The notes: a model not told the origin generated them from the sequence alone. A stretch of DNA of 6,371 nt from Gemmatimonadales bacterium (GCA_013812695.1 JACCSZ010000234.1:1-6371), one strand, 5' to 3'; positions 1 to 5,482 are shown, numbered from the stretch's first letter. A program made the numbers and translations.

Positions 1-494
1 ACCGGCCAATCCCAGCGCCACACGCATCCGTCCTCCGGATCGATCACCTCACCGACGAATACGAAGTCCAGCTTCGCAAGGATACGGGCGGACGCATTCC
101 GTTCGGGGAGCGTATGCGCACGCACCAGCCGAACCGCTCCGCTCGCGGCGGCTCGATCGCGGAGGGTGCGGGCCATCGCAGTGGCACATCCGCGGCCTTC
201 ACACGTGGGAAAGGTGAAGTACGCCACCTCCACCATCCCATCGGCGTCCGGGGGTCCCTTGTACGCGCACGTGCCGACCACGAGGCGATCATGGAGATCG
301 ATGGCCAGGTATCCGGCCCACGGCGCAGACGACCCGGTGCGCCGCATGTAGGCCAGCGTCTGTCCGGCCACCCCCTCGAGCAGCCCGCCATTGGAGCCCA
401 GCGAGATAGCGTCTCGCGCGGCGTACGCCGATGCATCCGCCGCCAACGCCGCCAGCATAGGCTCGTCGAGCGGTACGAGACCGATGCGGGGCAT
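1..494 (-). CDS. GNAT family N-acetyltransferase, C-terminus cut by window edge
   Basis: GNAT enzymes transfer an acetyl group from acetyl-CoA to an amine; the substrate here cannot be told. The 164 visible residues show the acetyl-CoA loop as EGRGCATAMA (residues 99-108), a variant of Q/RxxGxG/A with Glu first and Ala last. It follows the beta-4 segment MVEVAYFTF. The later stretch NASARILAKLDF (133-144) resembles the RimJ/RimL-type motif B, with Asp where Gly is usual. The end, with the pattern WRWDW, looks close to the natural C-terminus. The start is ATG at 494; a GAGGAG at 512-507 overlaps the cupin stop codon but is 12 bases away, slightly far. It lies 16 bases downstream of the cupin gene and is probably cotranscribed with it. 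The family call is firm; the subfamily is not. Confidence 0.85.
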   Translation of the reverse strand, partial: MPRIGLVPLDEPMLAALAADASAYAARDAISLGSNGGLLEGVAGQTLAYMRRTGSSAPWAGYLAIDLHDRLVVGTCAYKGPPDADGMVEVAYFTFPTCEGRGCATAMARTLRDRAAASGAVRLVRAHTLPERNASARILAKLDFVFVGEVIDPEDGCVWRWDWP

Positions 495-510
495 TTCCGG
501 TCTCAGCTCC

Positions 511-885
511 TCAGGAGAGCTGCTCTTCGATCGACCGGGTCAGCGCGGTCACCCGGTCGCCGGTGTGAAGGGTAGAGATCGTCTCGACCAGCACGATCCA
601 GCACTCGTCGGCGGCGACTGGGTGGTGTTCAACGCCTCGCGGGACTACGCAACAGTGACCTTCCGGCAGCTCCACGGCGTGATCCCGGAGCTCGAGCCGA
701 AGCCGGCCGCGCACCACCCAGAACAACTCGTCCTCGGCCGCGTGCTGGTGCCAGTCCATCTCGCCAAGCAGCTTGGCCACCTTGACGTACTGGTCGTTGA
801 CCTGCGCCACGACCTTGGGCGACCAATAGTCGGTCACCCGGGCGAACTCTGACAGGATGTCGATCGGCTGCTCCGCGGGATCCAT
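511..885 (-). CDS. Small single-domain cupin protein
   Basis: A 124-residue protein with one cupin beta-barrel. Cupin motif 1 is complete: H46, H48, E53 and G60 in the HxH-x4-E-x6-G pattern. Motif 2 is nearly complete: G76, P82, G84 and H87, with Ala at 91 where Asn is often found. The likely metal ligands are H46, H48, E53 and H87. Proteins of this size and type are usually cytosolic; functions range from small-molecule binding to isomerase or dioxygenase activity, and nothing here decides between them. The ATG at 885-883 shares one base with the stop of the DUF6265 gene (TGATG). No clear Shine-Dalgarno sequence precedes it, so translation is probably coupled. A longer in-frame reading upstream would run through the DUF6265 gene and is not believed. 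Confidence 0.88.
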   Translation of the reverse strand: MDPAEQPIDILSEFARVTDYWSPKVVAQVNDQYVKVAKLLGEMDWHQHAAEDELFWVVRGRLRLELRDHAVELPEGHCCVVPRGVEHHPVAADECWIVLVETISTLHTGDRVTALTRSIEEQLS

Positions 886-1364
886 CACGTGCACGACGCG
901 CGGCGGTACCCGAAATCGATGCCCCTGACGCGGCCCTCGCGAAGTCCCTCGATGCGTGCCACCAGCGAGTCCGCACCGACCCGCCGATAGCTGATCCGTT
1001 GCGGAAAGTCGTGCCCCGGGTTTTCGAACGTCACCGCCAAGTCCGAGGCAGCGATGCTCGCGAATTCGGCGGGGGGCTGCCCGGACGGCGCGGCCGCGTA
1101 CACCAGCCGGCCGCCGCGCTCGACGATGCGGACCTGCTCGAATTCCACCACCGAGTCGCCCTCCACGGTTCGTCCCGCGCCGAGCATGAGCCCGGCGCGC
1201 GGCCGCATCCATTGCTCTTCCACGACGCGGGTGCCAGCGGTCCGCTCCCAGCAGCCGGCGAGCCAGCCGAGCCCGGCCAGGCGGGGGGCGGCCTGCCCCG
1301 ACGCCGCATGGGGAACCAGCGTGGTGATGCCGACCGTAGCCAGCACGATGAGTACCAGGCGCAT
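885..1364 (-). CDS. Secreted DUF6265 family protein
   Basis: A 159-residue protein whose body matches what I recall of the DUF6265 family: LGWLAGCWE near residues 32-40, VEEQWMRP (48-55), LVYAAAPSGQPPAEF (87-101) and the signature FENPGHDFPQRI (113-124). The first 24 residues are a short basic start plus a hydrophobic run ending AASGQ, a probable Sec signal peptide, so the mature protein is exported. The biochemical function of the family is unknown; it is thought to be a small beta-barrel. The ATG at 1364 has a strong GGGGAGG 10 bases upstream (1381-1375). It heads a minus-strand run with the cupin and GNAT genes and is divergent from the OsmC-like gene across 35 bases. The long alternative start far upstream would cross the OsmC gene and is rejected. 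Confidence 0.85.
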   Translation of the reverse strand: MRLVLIVLATVGITTLVPHAASGQAAPRLAGLGWLAGCWERTAGTRVVEEQWMRPRAGLMLGAGRTVEGDSVVEFEQVRIVERGGRLVYAAAPSGQPPAEFASIAASDLAVTFENPGHDFPQRISYRRVGADSLVARIEGLREGRVRGIDFGYRRASCT

Positions 1365-1399
1365 TAGCCTTCGACCTCCCCGATCCTGGAGCGAACGAC
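1365..1399. promoter_or_regulatory. 35-base divergent spacer carrying two back-to-back ribosome binding sites
   Basis: This is the entire gap between two divergent start codons. On the minus strand GGGGAGG (1381-1375) sits 10 bases before the ATG at 1364. On the plus strand GGAG (1388-1391) sits 8 bases before the GTG at 1400. The two sites leave no room for a -10/-35 promoter in either direction. Promoters for both genes must therefore lie inside the opposing coding sequence, making the 5' ends of the two mRNAs complementary. Confidence 0.7.
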
Positions 1400-1906
1400 G
1401 TGCAATCCGACGAACTGCGGGCACTGCAGGCCCCGTTGAAGCAGGCGTACCGCGACGACCCCGAGCGCGCGATCGTGACGCTCCGGGCCGCGGGCCACCT
1501 CGACGACACCGACCTGAGCTGTCACGTGGAGACGGGCCGCGCGCTGGTCGAGGCCGGGCTGCACCCGGCCACGGGCGGAACCGGCCTCCAAGCCTGCAGC
1601 GGCGATCTGCTGTTGCAGGCACTCGTCGCCTGCGCGGGCGTGACGCTCCGGGCGGTGGCGACAGCACTCGCGATCCCGGTGCGCGGGGGGCAGGTGCGCG
1701 CCGAAGGCGACCTCGACTTTCGAGGCACGCTGGGAGTCAGCAAGGAGGCCCCCGTCGGCTTCCGCGCCATCCGACTGCAATTCATGCTCGACACCGAGGG
1801 CACCGCCGAGCAGCTGGCGACACTCGAGAAACTGACCGAGCGCTATTGCGTCGTGCTCCAGACCCTGCGGACGCCGCCCGTGCTCACGGTGGAGACGACC
1901 CGCTGA
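1400..1906 (+). CDS. OsmC/Ohr-like family protein
   Basis: A 168-residue protein of the OsmC superfamily, whose best known members reduce organic hydroperoxides in the cytosol using two cysteines. The sequence shows the central-helix segment CSGDLLLQALVACAGVTL (66-83) with the expected peroxidatic Cys at C78. The second family cysteine is C150 in ERYCVVLQTL. Both are in the expected places, so peroxidase chemistry is possible; extra cysteines C41 and C66 are present. The N-terminal 35 residues and the AxVTLRAAG segment look like those of a subgroup distinct from classic Ohr and OsmC, and the real substrate is not known. The start is GTG at 1400 with GGAG 8 bases upstream. It is the only plus-strand gene in the left half, and its stop lies one base from the stop of the convergent lipoprotein gene. 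Confidence 0.87.
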   Translation: MQSDELRALQAPLKQAYRDDPERAIVTLRAAGHLDDTDLSCHVETGRALVEAGLHPATGGTGLQACSGDLLLQALVACAGVTLRAVATALAIPVRGGQVRAEGDLDFRGTLGVSKEAPVGFRAIRLQFMLDTEGTAEQLATLEKLTERYCVVLQTLRTPPVLTVETTR

Positions 1907-1907
1907 C

Positions 1908-2498
1908 TCAGCCGCCTTCCGCCACGGGTTCGGTCCACCTCGCGCACTCGACCGTCAGCCGCACGCTGCGTCCTTCGGCATCCTTCCCGGAGACGTGCAT
2001 GGAGCCACCCGGCCCACTTGGCGTGACCCGCCCGGTTCCGGAGCCTCGGGGATCCGCACCCTGCAACGTCGCGATCTCGTGCGACTGGCCTGCCGTCGCG
2101 AGCGCGAGCGAGACTTGGATGCCTTCGGCTCCCTTGGGTTGCCACAGTGTCAGGCTGAGGTGGCGGAGCTCGCCCGAGGCGGCATCGGCCCTGGCCCGCC
2201 ACATCGATGCCGGCACCTCGTAGATCGAGGCCGCGGTGGTATGCTGGCATTCGCCGTTGCCGCTGTACGTCGAGCGCGCGCCATCGACCTCGGCGGTCAC
2301 CATGAGTTGCACGGGGTCCCGGAGCGGGCGATCGGCGGACGCAGGCGTATGATCCGGGCTTTCGACTTCATGCGAGCCGCCTGCTGCCCCGGGAGACGGA
2401 GCGATCGAGTCCGGCAGGCCGGCCTCCGGACGATCGCCTCCGCCACAGCCTGCGACGAGCAGCAGGGCCACCAGCGTCGGACGCCAGGCGAGAGTCAT
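1908..2498 (-). CDS. Lipoprotein of unknown function
   Basis: A 196-residue protein. The N-terminus has a basic residue, a hydrophobic run and the lipobox LVAGC, placing the lipidated cysteine at C18, followed by GGG and a low-complexity Pro/Ser/Gly/Ala linker (about 20-60). This predicts an envelope-anchored protein with a globular domain from about residue 62. That domain looks all-beta (QLMVTAEVDG, LRHLSLTLWQ, SVRLTVECARW) and carries two cysteines, C84 and C185, that could form a disulfide outside the cytoplasm. I do not recognise a named family. The ATG at 2498 overlaps the stop of the VOC remnant by 4 bases (ATGA), which supports this start; a longer in-frame reading from 2624 would lose the signal peptide. 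Its 3' end meets the OsmC gene with one base between the two stops. Confidence 0.82.
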   Translation of the reverse strand: MTLAWRPTLVALLLVAGCGGGDRPEAGLPDSIAPSPGAAGGSHEVESPDHTPASADRPLRDPVQLMVTAEVDGARSTYSGNGECQHTTAASIYEVPASMWRARADAASGELRHLSLTLWQPKGAEGIQVSLALATAGQSHEIATLQGADPRGSGTGRVTPSGPGGSMHVSGKDAEGRSVRLTVECARWTEPVAEGG

Positions 2499-2671
2499 CG
2501 ATCGATTTCCGCATGCTTCGGTTGAGGGGGTGGTTCCCAGAGTTCCAGCCGGTTGCCTTCGGGATCGGTCACCCAGCCCAACCGACCGTACTCCGAGCTT
2601 TCGATCCGGTCGTCCACCGCGCACCCTTCCGCGCGGAGCGCGTCGAGCACGTCATCCAGATTCTCGACCTC
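2495..2671 (-). pseudogene. 5'-truncated VOC (glyoxalase/bleomycin-resistance fold) gene remnant
   Basis: The reading frame here encodes about 58 residues that match the second half of a small single-domain VOC protein. It begins in the strand-helix segment EVENLDDVLDALRAEG, continues with SSEYGRLGWVTDPEGN and ends with the near-terminal RLELWEPP. VOC proteins of this type are about 120 residues, so roughly the first 60-70 residues (including N-terminal metal or substrate residues) are missing. Upstream in the same frame there are only about a dozen unrelated codons out of phase with the end of ybjQ, and then a stop; a GTG at 2710 is the only possible start and lies inside ybjQ. The Glu of RLELWEPP, a usual metal ligand, is retained, but half a fold is unlikely to work alone. 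It overlaps the lipoprotein start by 4 bases, a normal operon junction, so the loss is on the 5' side only. Confidence 0.72.
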
Positions 2672-2678
2672 CGGTGCC

Positions 2679-3005
2679 CTACTCGATGACGACGGCGGTA
2701 CCGCTGGCACTCACCATCAGCATGCCGCCGCCGCTGCCCATCGAGATCGTTTCGTAGTCGAGATCGACGCCCACGATCGCGTTGCCGCCCAGGCGCTCGG
2801 CCTCTTCCTGCATCTCGCCGAGTGCGATCGCCTTCGCCTTGCGCAGCTCCTGCTCATACGCGGCCGACCGGCCGCCCACGATGTCACGAATGCCGGCGAA
2901 CAGGTCGCGGAAAATGTTGGCGCCGAGAATCGCCTCGCCGCTGACGAGGCCGACGTACCTGGTGATCCGACGCCCCTCGAGGCTCGGCGTGGTGACGATG
3001 ATCAT
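2679..3005 (-). CDS. YbjQ family (heavy-metal-binding domain, DUF74) protein
   Basis: A 108-residue cytosolic protein, full length for the YbjQ family (E. coli YbjQ is 107 residues). It shows the family core GEAILGANIFRDLFAGIRD (23-41), then IVGGRSAAYEQELRKA (42-57), a helical segment, and GNAIVGVDLDYET (74-86), ending with MVSASGTAVVIE. The family forms pentameric rings in solved structures; the heavy-metal-binding label in databases is not strongly backed by experiment, and no cysteine is present here. The ATG at 3005 has AAGGAG ending 8 bases upstream (3019-3014). That GGAG can pair with CTCC right next to the start codon. The stop at 2681-2679 is followed within 8 bases by the truncated VOC homology. 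A candidate promoter lies at 3044-3072. Confidence 0.93.
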   Translation of the reverse strand: MIIVTTPSLEGRRITRYVGLVSGEAILGANIFRDLFAGIRDIVGGRSAAYEQELRKAKAIALGEMQEEAERLGGNAIVGVDLDYETISMGSGGGMLMVSASGTAVVIE

Positions 3006-3006
3006 C

Positions 3007-3017
3007 GGAGGTGCTCC
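3007..3017 (-). promoter_or_regulatory. Small hairpin covering the ybjQ ribosome binding site
   Basis: On the minus strand GGAG-CAC-CTCC forms a 4-base stem with a 3-base loop. The 5' arm is the Shine-Dalgarno sequence of the YbjQ gene and the 3' arm ends one base before its start codon. Such a short stem may be coincidence; it could modestly lower initiation. Confidence 0.3.
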
Positions 3018-3043
3018 TTGGGCATTGGCGTTGTCCTGGAGAC

Positions 3044-3072
3044 AGAGTACGTGCACCCCGAGGTTCTGCCAA
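3044..3072 (-). promoter_or_regulatory. Candidate sigma-70-like promoter for the YbjQ gene
   Basis: On the minus strand TTGGCA (3072-3067, 5 of 6 to the -35 consensus) is followed after exactly 17 bases by TACTCT (3049-3044, 3 of 6 to the -10 consensus). It lies in the 98-base gap after the GNAT gene stop and would give a leader of about 30 bases. The -35 and spacing are good and the -10 is poor, so this is tentative. Confidence 0.3.
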
Positions 3073-3103
3073 GAGCGGGCGACCGCCGGGGTCGAGTCGT
3101 CAG

Positions 3104-3736
3104 TCAGGCAGGCCGAACGCCATGACCATGTCGCCCTGGTCCCCGACCCCCGGGGTTCGGGCCGACAGGCACCGCCGGCTCGACCATCCGACTCATGTGC
3201 GCAACGGGTATCACCGCGCCATCCGGCAGCCGCAGCGTAAACCGCTCGGTCAGCTCGAAGCCGAGGGCGCGGTAGAGCGGCTCGCCAGGCAGCGTGGCCA
3301 CGAGCGCCAGCGTCTGGAACCCCGCCGCGTGAGCGGCAGCGGCGCACGCGGCGAACAGCCGGCGTCCGAGCCCCTGGCGAGCCCAGCGCGGGTCGACGAA
3401 GAACGCCCGGATGCGGGCGGGCTCGCAGGCGGGGTCGAGCGCCGGATCCGCTCCGCTCTTCGTGTGGTCGGCGCCGTACAGCGTCCGCCGCCGGCTCCAG
3501 CCTCCGACGGCGGCGAGCGTGCCGTCGGGGGTCTCCACGACGTAATAGGTCGCGTCGCGGATGAGCTGGCTGTCCGCGCCGAAGCAATGGCGAAGAAGGC
3601 TCTCGACCTGCGCGGGCGAGTAGTACCCGGCGCTCAGCTGGCGGGCGGACCGCGCGATCAACGACTCGATCCGCGGCAGATCGTCCATCCGCGCGATGCG
3701 AAGGCCGGCCTCGCAGGACGCCACATGCCGATCCAT
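3104..3736 (-). CDS. GNAT family N-acetyltransferase
   Basis: A 210-residue protein with one GNAT domain from about residue 11 to 185. It shows the beta-4 segment IRAFFVDPRWAR (109-120) followed by the acetyl-CoA pyrophosphate loop QGLGRRL (121-127) with G122 and G124. Next come a helix, the beta-5 segment LALVATLPGEPLY (143-155) and the motif B end YRALGFEL (155-162). The N-terminal half (IESLIARSARQL, SPAQVESLL, YYVVE) fits a GNAT subgroup often of unknown substrate. The last 25 residues are rich in Gly, Pro and Arg and look like a non-conserved tail. The ATG at 3736 shares its A with the DUF488 stop (TGATG) and no independent ribosome binding site is obvious, so translational coupling is likely. 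Confidence 0.88.
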   Translation of the reverse strand: MDRHVASCEAGLRIARMDDLPRIESLIARSARQLSAGYYSPAQVESLLRHCFGADSQLIRDATYYVVETPDGTLAAVGGWSRRRTLYGADHTKSGADPALDPACEPARIRAFFVDPRWARQGLGRRLFAACAAAAHAAGFQTLALVATLPGEPLYRALGFELTERFTLRLPDGAVIPVAHMSRMVEPAVPVGPNPGGRGPGRHGHGVRPA

Positions 3737-4194
3737 CACGCGTCGACCGGCATCAGGTGCGTCACCTCCACGGGGAGGACGGCGCCGAGGGCGGCCGCGA
3801 CGAGGCTCCGGTGGCAATGCGCCGGCTCCGCCTCGAAGCAGAGCAGGCACACCCGCTGGCCGGCGCGCACCAGGTCGGCCAGCCGGTCGAGCTCGGCGAA
3901 CGCGCCCGGCGTGGCGAGGTGCTCGCGATAGATGCTCCGAAGCCGCGCATGCTGTCCCGCCCGCGCTGCTGCCCGTCCCTCGGCCGGCGTCCCGAGCCCG
4001 CGCAGGTGCAGGTAGCCGATGCCGGCCTCCGCGAGATTGGCCGCCAACCGCGACTTCGCGAAGCCCGGCCGCCGAGAGCTGGCCACGGCGCGCACGTCGA
4101 CGAGCAGCTCGACGCCGGCGTCGCGCACCGCGTGCAGGAAGCTCGAGACCGTCGCGGCCTGGTAGCCGATGGTGGTGACCAGCGGAGCGCTCAT
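3736..4194 (-). CDS. DUF488 family protein
   Basis: A 152-residue protein with the DUF488 hallmarks in order: TIGY (8-11), LVDVRAVASSRRPGF (31-45) with the conserved Asp-Val-Arg and Ser-Arg-x-Pro-Gly-Phe core, LRGLGTP (64-70), and the Cys/His segment VCLLCFEAEPAHCHRS (115-130). The function of the family is not established. The C-x2-C and CHR arrangement invites metal binding or redox chemistry, but this is inference. The ATG at 4194 lies just before the conserved TIGY motif, which fixes the start. It follows clpP by 25 bases, and a 10-codon reading frame fills that gap. It overlaps the downstream GNAT gene by one base, so clpP, this gene and the GNAT gene probably form one transcript. Confidence 0.9.
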   Translation of the reverse strand: MSAPLVTTIGYQAATVSSFLHAVRDAGVELLVDVRAVASSRRPGFAKSRLAANLAEAGIGYLHLRGLGTPAEGRAAARAGQHARLRSIYREHLATPGAFAELDRLADLVRAGQRVCLLCFEAEPAHCHRSLVAAALGAVLPVEVTHLMPVDA

Positions 4195-4223
4195 CGCCAG
4201 CCGTGTTTGGCCGTGTGGCTCAT
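4191..4223 (-). other. 10-codon reading frame bridging clpP and the DUF488 gene
   Basis: On the minus strand an ATG overlaps the clpP stop (ATGA), reads ten codons (MSHTAKHGWR) and stops in a TGA that overlaps the DUF488 start (ATGA). It would let a ribosome pass from clpP to the DUF488 gene by two termination-reinitiation steps. A GGAGG is present but only one base from this ATG, too close for normal initiation, so only reinitiation is plausible. It may be coincidence. Confidence 0.25.
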
Positions 4224-4807
4224 CCCTCCAGATCGGCCGCGTGCTCGATGATCCGCCCCACCAGTCCGTACCGCAGGGCCGCCTCGGCGCCGAGCCAGAA
4301 GTTGCGGTGGGTGTCCTCCTCGATGCGCTCGAGCGGTTGGCCGGTCTCGCGCGAGAAGATCCGGTTGAGCCGGTCCCGCATCCGGAGGATCTCGCGGGCC
4401 TCGATGTCGATGTCGCTCGCGGTGCCGCCGGACCCGCCCGCGGGCTGATGCAGGAGAAAGCGCGTGTTGGGCAGGCAGAACCGCTGCTCCCGAGGGACCG
4501 CCACGTAGATGAGGGCCCCGGCGCTGGCCACCCAGCCCGTCCCGATCATCCGGGTGCGCGGGCGGATGAAGCGCAGCAGGTCGTGGATGGTGTCGCCCGC
4601 CTCGACGTGGCCGCCCTGCGAGTTGATGAACACCGTGATTTCCGTCTCCGACTCGGCGGCCAGCGCGAGGAGCTGGCTGGACACCACGGCGGCCACGCGC
4701 TGGGTGATCTCGCCGCTGATGATGATGGTGCGGGCGCGGAGCAGGCGCTCGGCGATCAGGTCGTAGTGCGGGGCGGGAAGATTTTCCTGCTCTGAATCGT
4801 GCGGCAT
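4220..4807 (-). CDS. ClpP-family serine peptidase paralogue with Asn at the catalytic Asp position
   Basis: A 195-residue protein, full ClpP length. It has the oxyanion/strand region EITVFINSQGGHVEAGDTIHD (56-76), the nucleophile segment GWVASAGALIY (S95), LPNTRFLLHQPAGG (H120) and the C-terminal block RIEEDTHRNFWLGAEAALRYGLV. Aligned by motif with E. coli ClpP (S97, H122, D171 of the mature protein), spacing is identical and the third triad residue is N169. ClpP normally degrades unfolded proteins as a two-ring 14-mer fed by ClpX or ClpA. No clpX or tig is next to it, so this is likely a second ClpP rather than the housekeeping one. I chose ATG 4807 because GGAG lies 5 bases upstream (4816-4813). 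An in-frame GTG at 4840 would add 11 residues without a good ribosome binding site. It probably leads the unit clpP-DUF488-GNAT. Confidence 0.93.
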   Translation of the reverse strand: MPHDSEQENLPAPHYDLIAERLLRARTIIISGEITQRVAAVVSSQLLALAAESETEITVFINSQGGHVEAGDTIHDLLRFIRPRTRMIGTGWVASAGALIYVAVPREQRFCLPNTRFLLHQPAGGSGGTASDIDIEAREILRMRDRLNRIFSRETGQPLERIEEDTHRNFWLGAEAALRYGLVGRIIEHAADLEG

Positions 4808-4839
4808 GCGATCTCCGTGAGTTGGCGCGGTGTGGGCCA

Positions 4840-4855
4840 CGCCGGCACACCGGCG
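4840..4855 (-). repeat. Inverted repeat in the clpP leader
   Basis: A perfect 6-base inverted repeat with a 4-base gap, CGCCGG-TGTG-CCGGCG on the minus strand, starts 33 bases before the clpP start codon. It could be a leader hairpin or a dimeric regulator site. In DNA this rich in G and C, such repeats arise often by chance, so the weight is low. Confidence 0.3.
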
Positions 4856-4883
4856 GCCGGCCGCGTCGGGCGAGCGGTGCGGC

Positions 4884-4913
4884 CGGATACCGGAAGCGAC
4901 TGGCTCCTCTCAA
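4884..4913 (-). promoter_or_regulatory. Weak candidate promoter for clpP
   Basis: On the minus strand TTGAGA (4913-4908, 5 of 6 to the -35 consensus) is followed after 18 bases by TATCCG (4889-4884, 3 of 6 to the -10 consensus). The position, between the hairpin behind the DUF3574 gene and the clpP start, is suitable. The poor -10 element makes this only a suggestion. Confidence 0.25.
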
Positions 4914-4938
4914 GGTAGCCCGGCCGCGGGCGGCGCCG

Positions 4939-4955
4939 CCACGGCGTTGCCGTGG
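4939..4955 (-). terminator. Hairpin directly after the DUF3574 gene, possible terminator without T-run
   Basis: CCACGGC-AAC-GCCGTGG on the minus strand is a perfect 7-base stem with a 3-base loop that begins on the base after the DUF3574 stop codon. It is followed by a further 12-base perfect palindrome (GGCGGCGCCGCC, 4929-4940). No T-run follows, so a classic intrinsic terminator is not met; hairpins of this kind may stabilise the 3' end or help termination in GC-rich bacteria. Confidence 0.5.
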
Positions 4956-5411
4956 CTATTCGAACCGCGCGCAGGTGGTCATCCGCTCTCTCAGCACGGC
5001 CTCCTGCCGGAAGCGGCGCTTGTACTCGGCGGCAATCTCGCCGATGGCGCGCCGACCCGTTTCGTCGCCGCTGTGCAGGATGGTGACGATCTCCGAACTC
5101 TCCTGTTCCAGCACGCCGCTCTGCCCTCTCCACCGGCCCGTGGCCTGCACGACCGTGAGTCCGGCGGGAAAGCGGGGGGTCACGACCTCGTCCAAAAAGC
5201 CGTGCCACTCCGCGTCGCCGATCGTCCCACCGCCCGGAAGATTGCGACCGAAATACACCACGTCGCGGACCAGCGAGGTGTCTCCGACCGCACAGGCTCC
5301 CGGGGGCGCGGGAGCCGGCGCGGCAGCAGGCGCCTTGGCGGACCCGCAGCCTGCCGCGGCGGCCATGCACCCCCCCACGACGACCCGCGGCACCACCATT
5401 CTCAGGATCAT
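4956..5411 (-). CDS. DUF3574 family lipoprotein
   Basis: A 151-residue protein. The N-terminus has a hydrophobic run ending AAAAGC, giving a lipobox with C22 as the probable lipid-anchored residue (C15 after VGG is a weaker alternative). An Ala/Pro linker follows (26-39). The rest fits my recollection of DUF3574: VVYFGRNLPGGG (51-62), AEWHGFLDEVVTPRFPAGLTV (67-87), WRGQSG (94-99), then a helix ending YKRRFRQEAVL (130-140) and C147. The function of the family is unknown; the fold is probably a small alpha/beta domain exposed on the membrane's outer side. C40 and C147 could pair. The ATG at 5411 has no strong ribosome binding site; a second ATG at 5399 is possible. A small inverted repeat (5419-5431) lies just upstream of the start. 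A hairpin follows the stop, so it may be monocistronic. Confidence 0.85.
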   Translation of the reverse strand: MILRMVVPRVVVGGCMAAAAGCGSAKAPAAAPAPAPPGACAVGDTSLVRDVVYFGRNLPGGGTIGDAEWHGFLDEVVTPRFPAGLTVVQATGRWRGQSGVLEQESSEIVTILHSGDETGRRAIGEIAAEYKRRFRQEAVLRERMTTCARFE

Positions 5412-5482
5412 GTCGTCGCTCGCGTTGCGAGGGTGCAGCTTTGCGCACGTCGCTCTTCTAGACAGCGTCGAGTTCCTGGGAA

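Noticed and set aside
44..436. A 130-codon minus-strand frame near the left end.
   Set aside because: It is off-frame to the GNAT gene, which has clear acetyl-CoA motifs over the same bases.
886..1509. An in-frame extension of the cupin reading frame up to 1509, suggesting a fusion protein.
   Set aside because: It lies in another frame through the whole DUF6265 gene and the OsmC start, has Arg/Gly-rich shadow composition, and the ATG at 885 overlaps the upstream stop as expected.
1904..1910. TGACTCA as a palindromic protein binding site.
   Set aside because: It is simply two convergent stop codons around one base.
1054..2223. A 389-codon plus-strand open frame.
   Set aside because: It crosses three well-supported genes, is rich in Arg, Pro and Gly with no domain pattern, and is typical of antisense or off-frame openness in GC-rich DNA.
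3006..3103. The missing N-terminal half of the VOC gene upstream of ybjQ, which would mean ybjQ was inserted into it.
   Set aside because: I read all three minus-strand frames of this gap and saw no VOC-like segment.
3006..3587. An N-terminal extension of the YbjQ frame.
   Set aside because: It runs through the GNAT gene in a wrong frame; the ATG at 3005 with AAGGAG and the full-length match to YbjQ proteins settle the start.
4808..4840. GTG at 4840 as the clpP start.
   Set aside because: The ATG at 4807 has GGAG at ideal spacing; the 11 extra residues look like nothing in ClpP N-termini and no comparable ribosome binding site is present.
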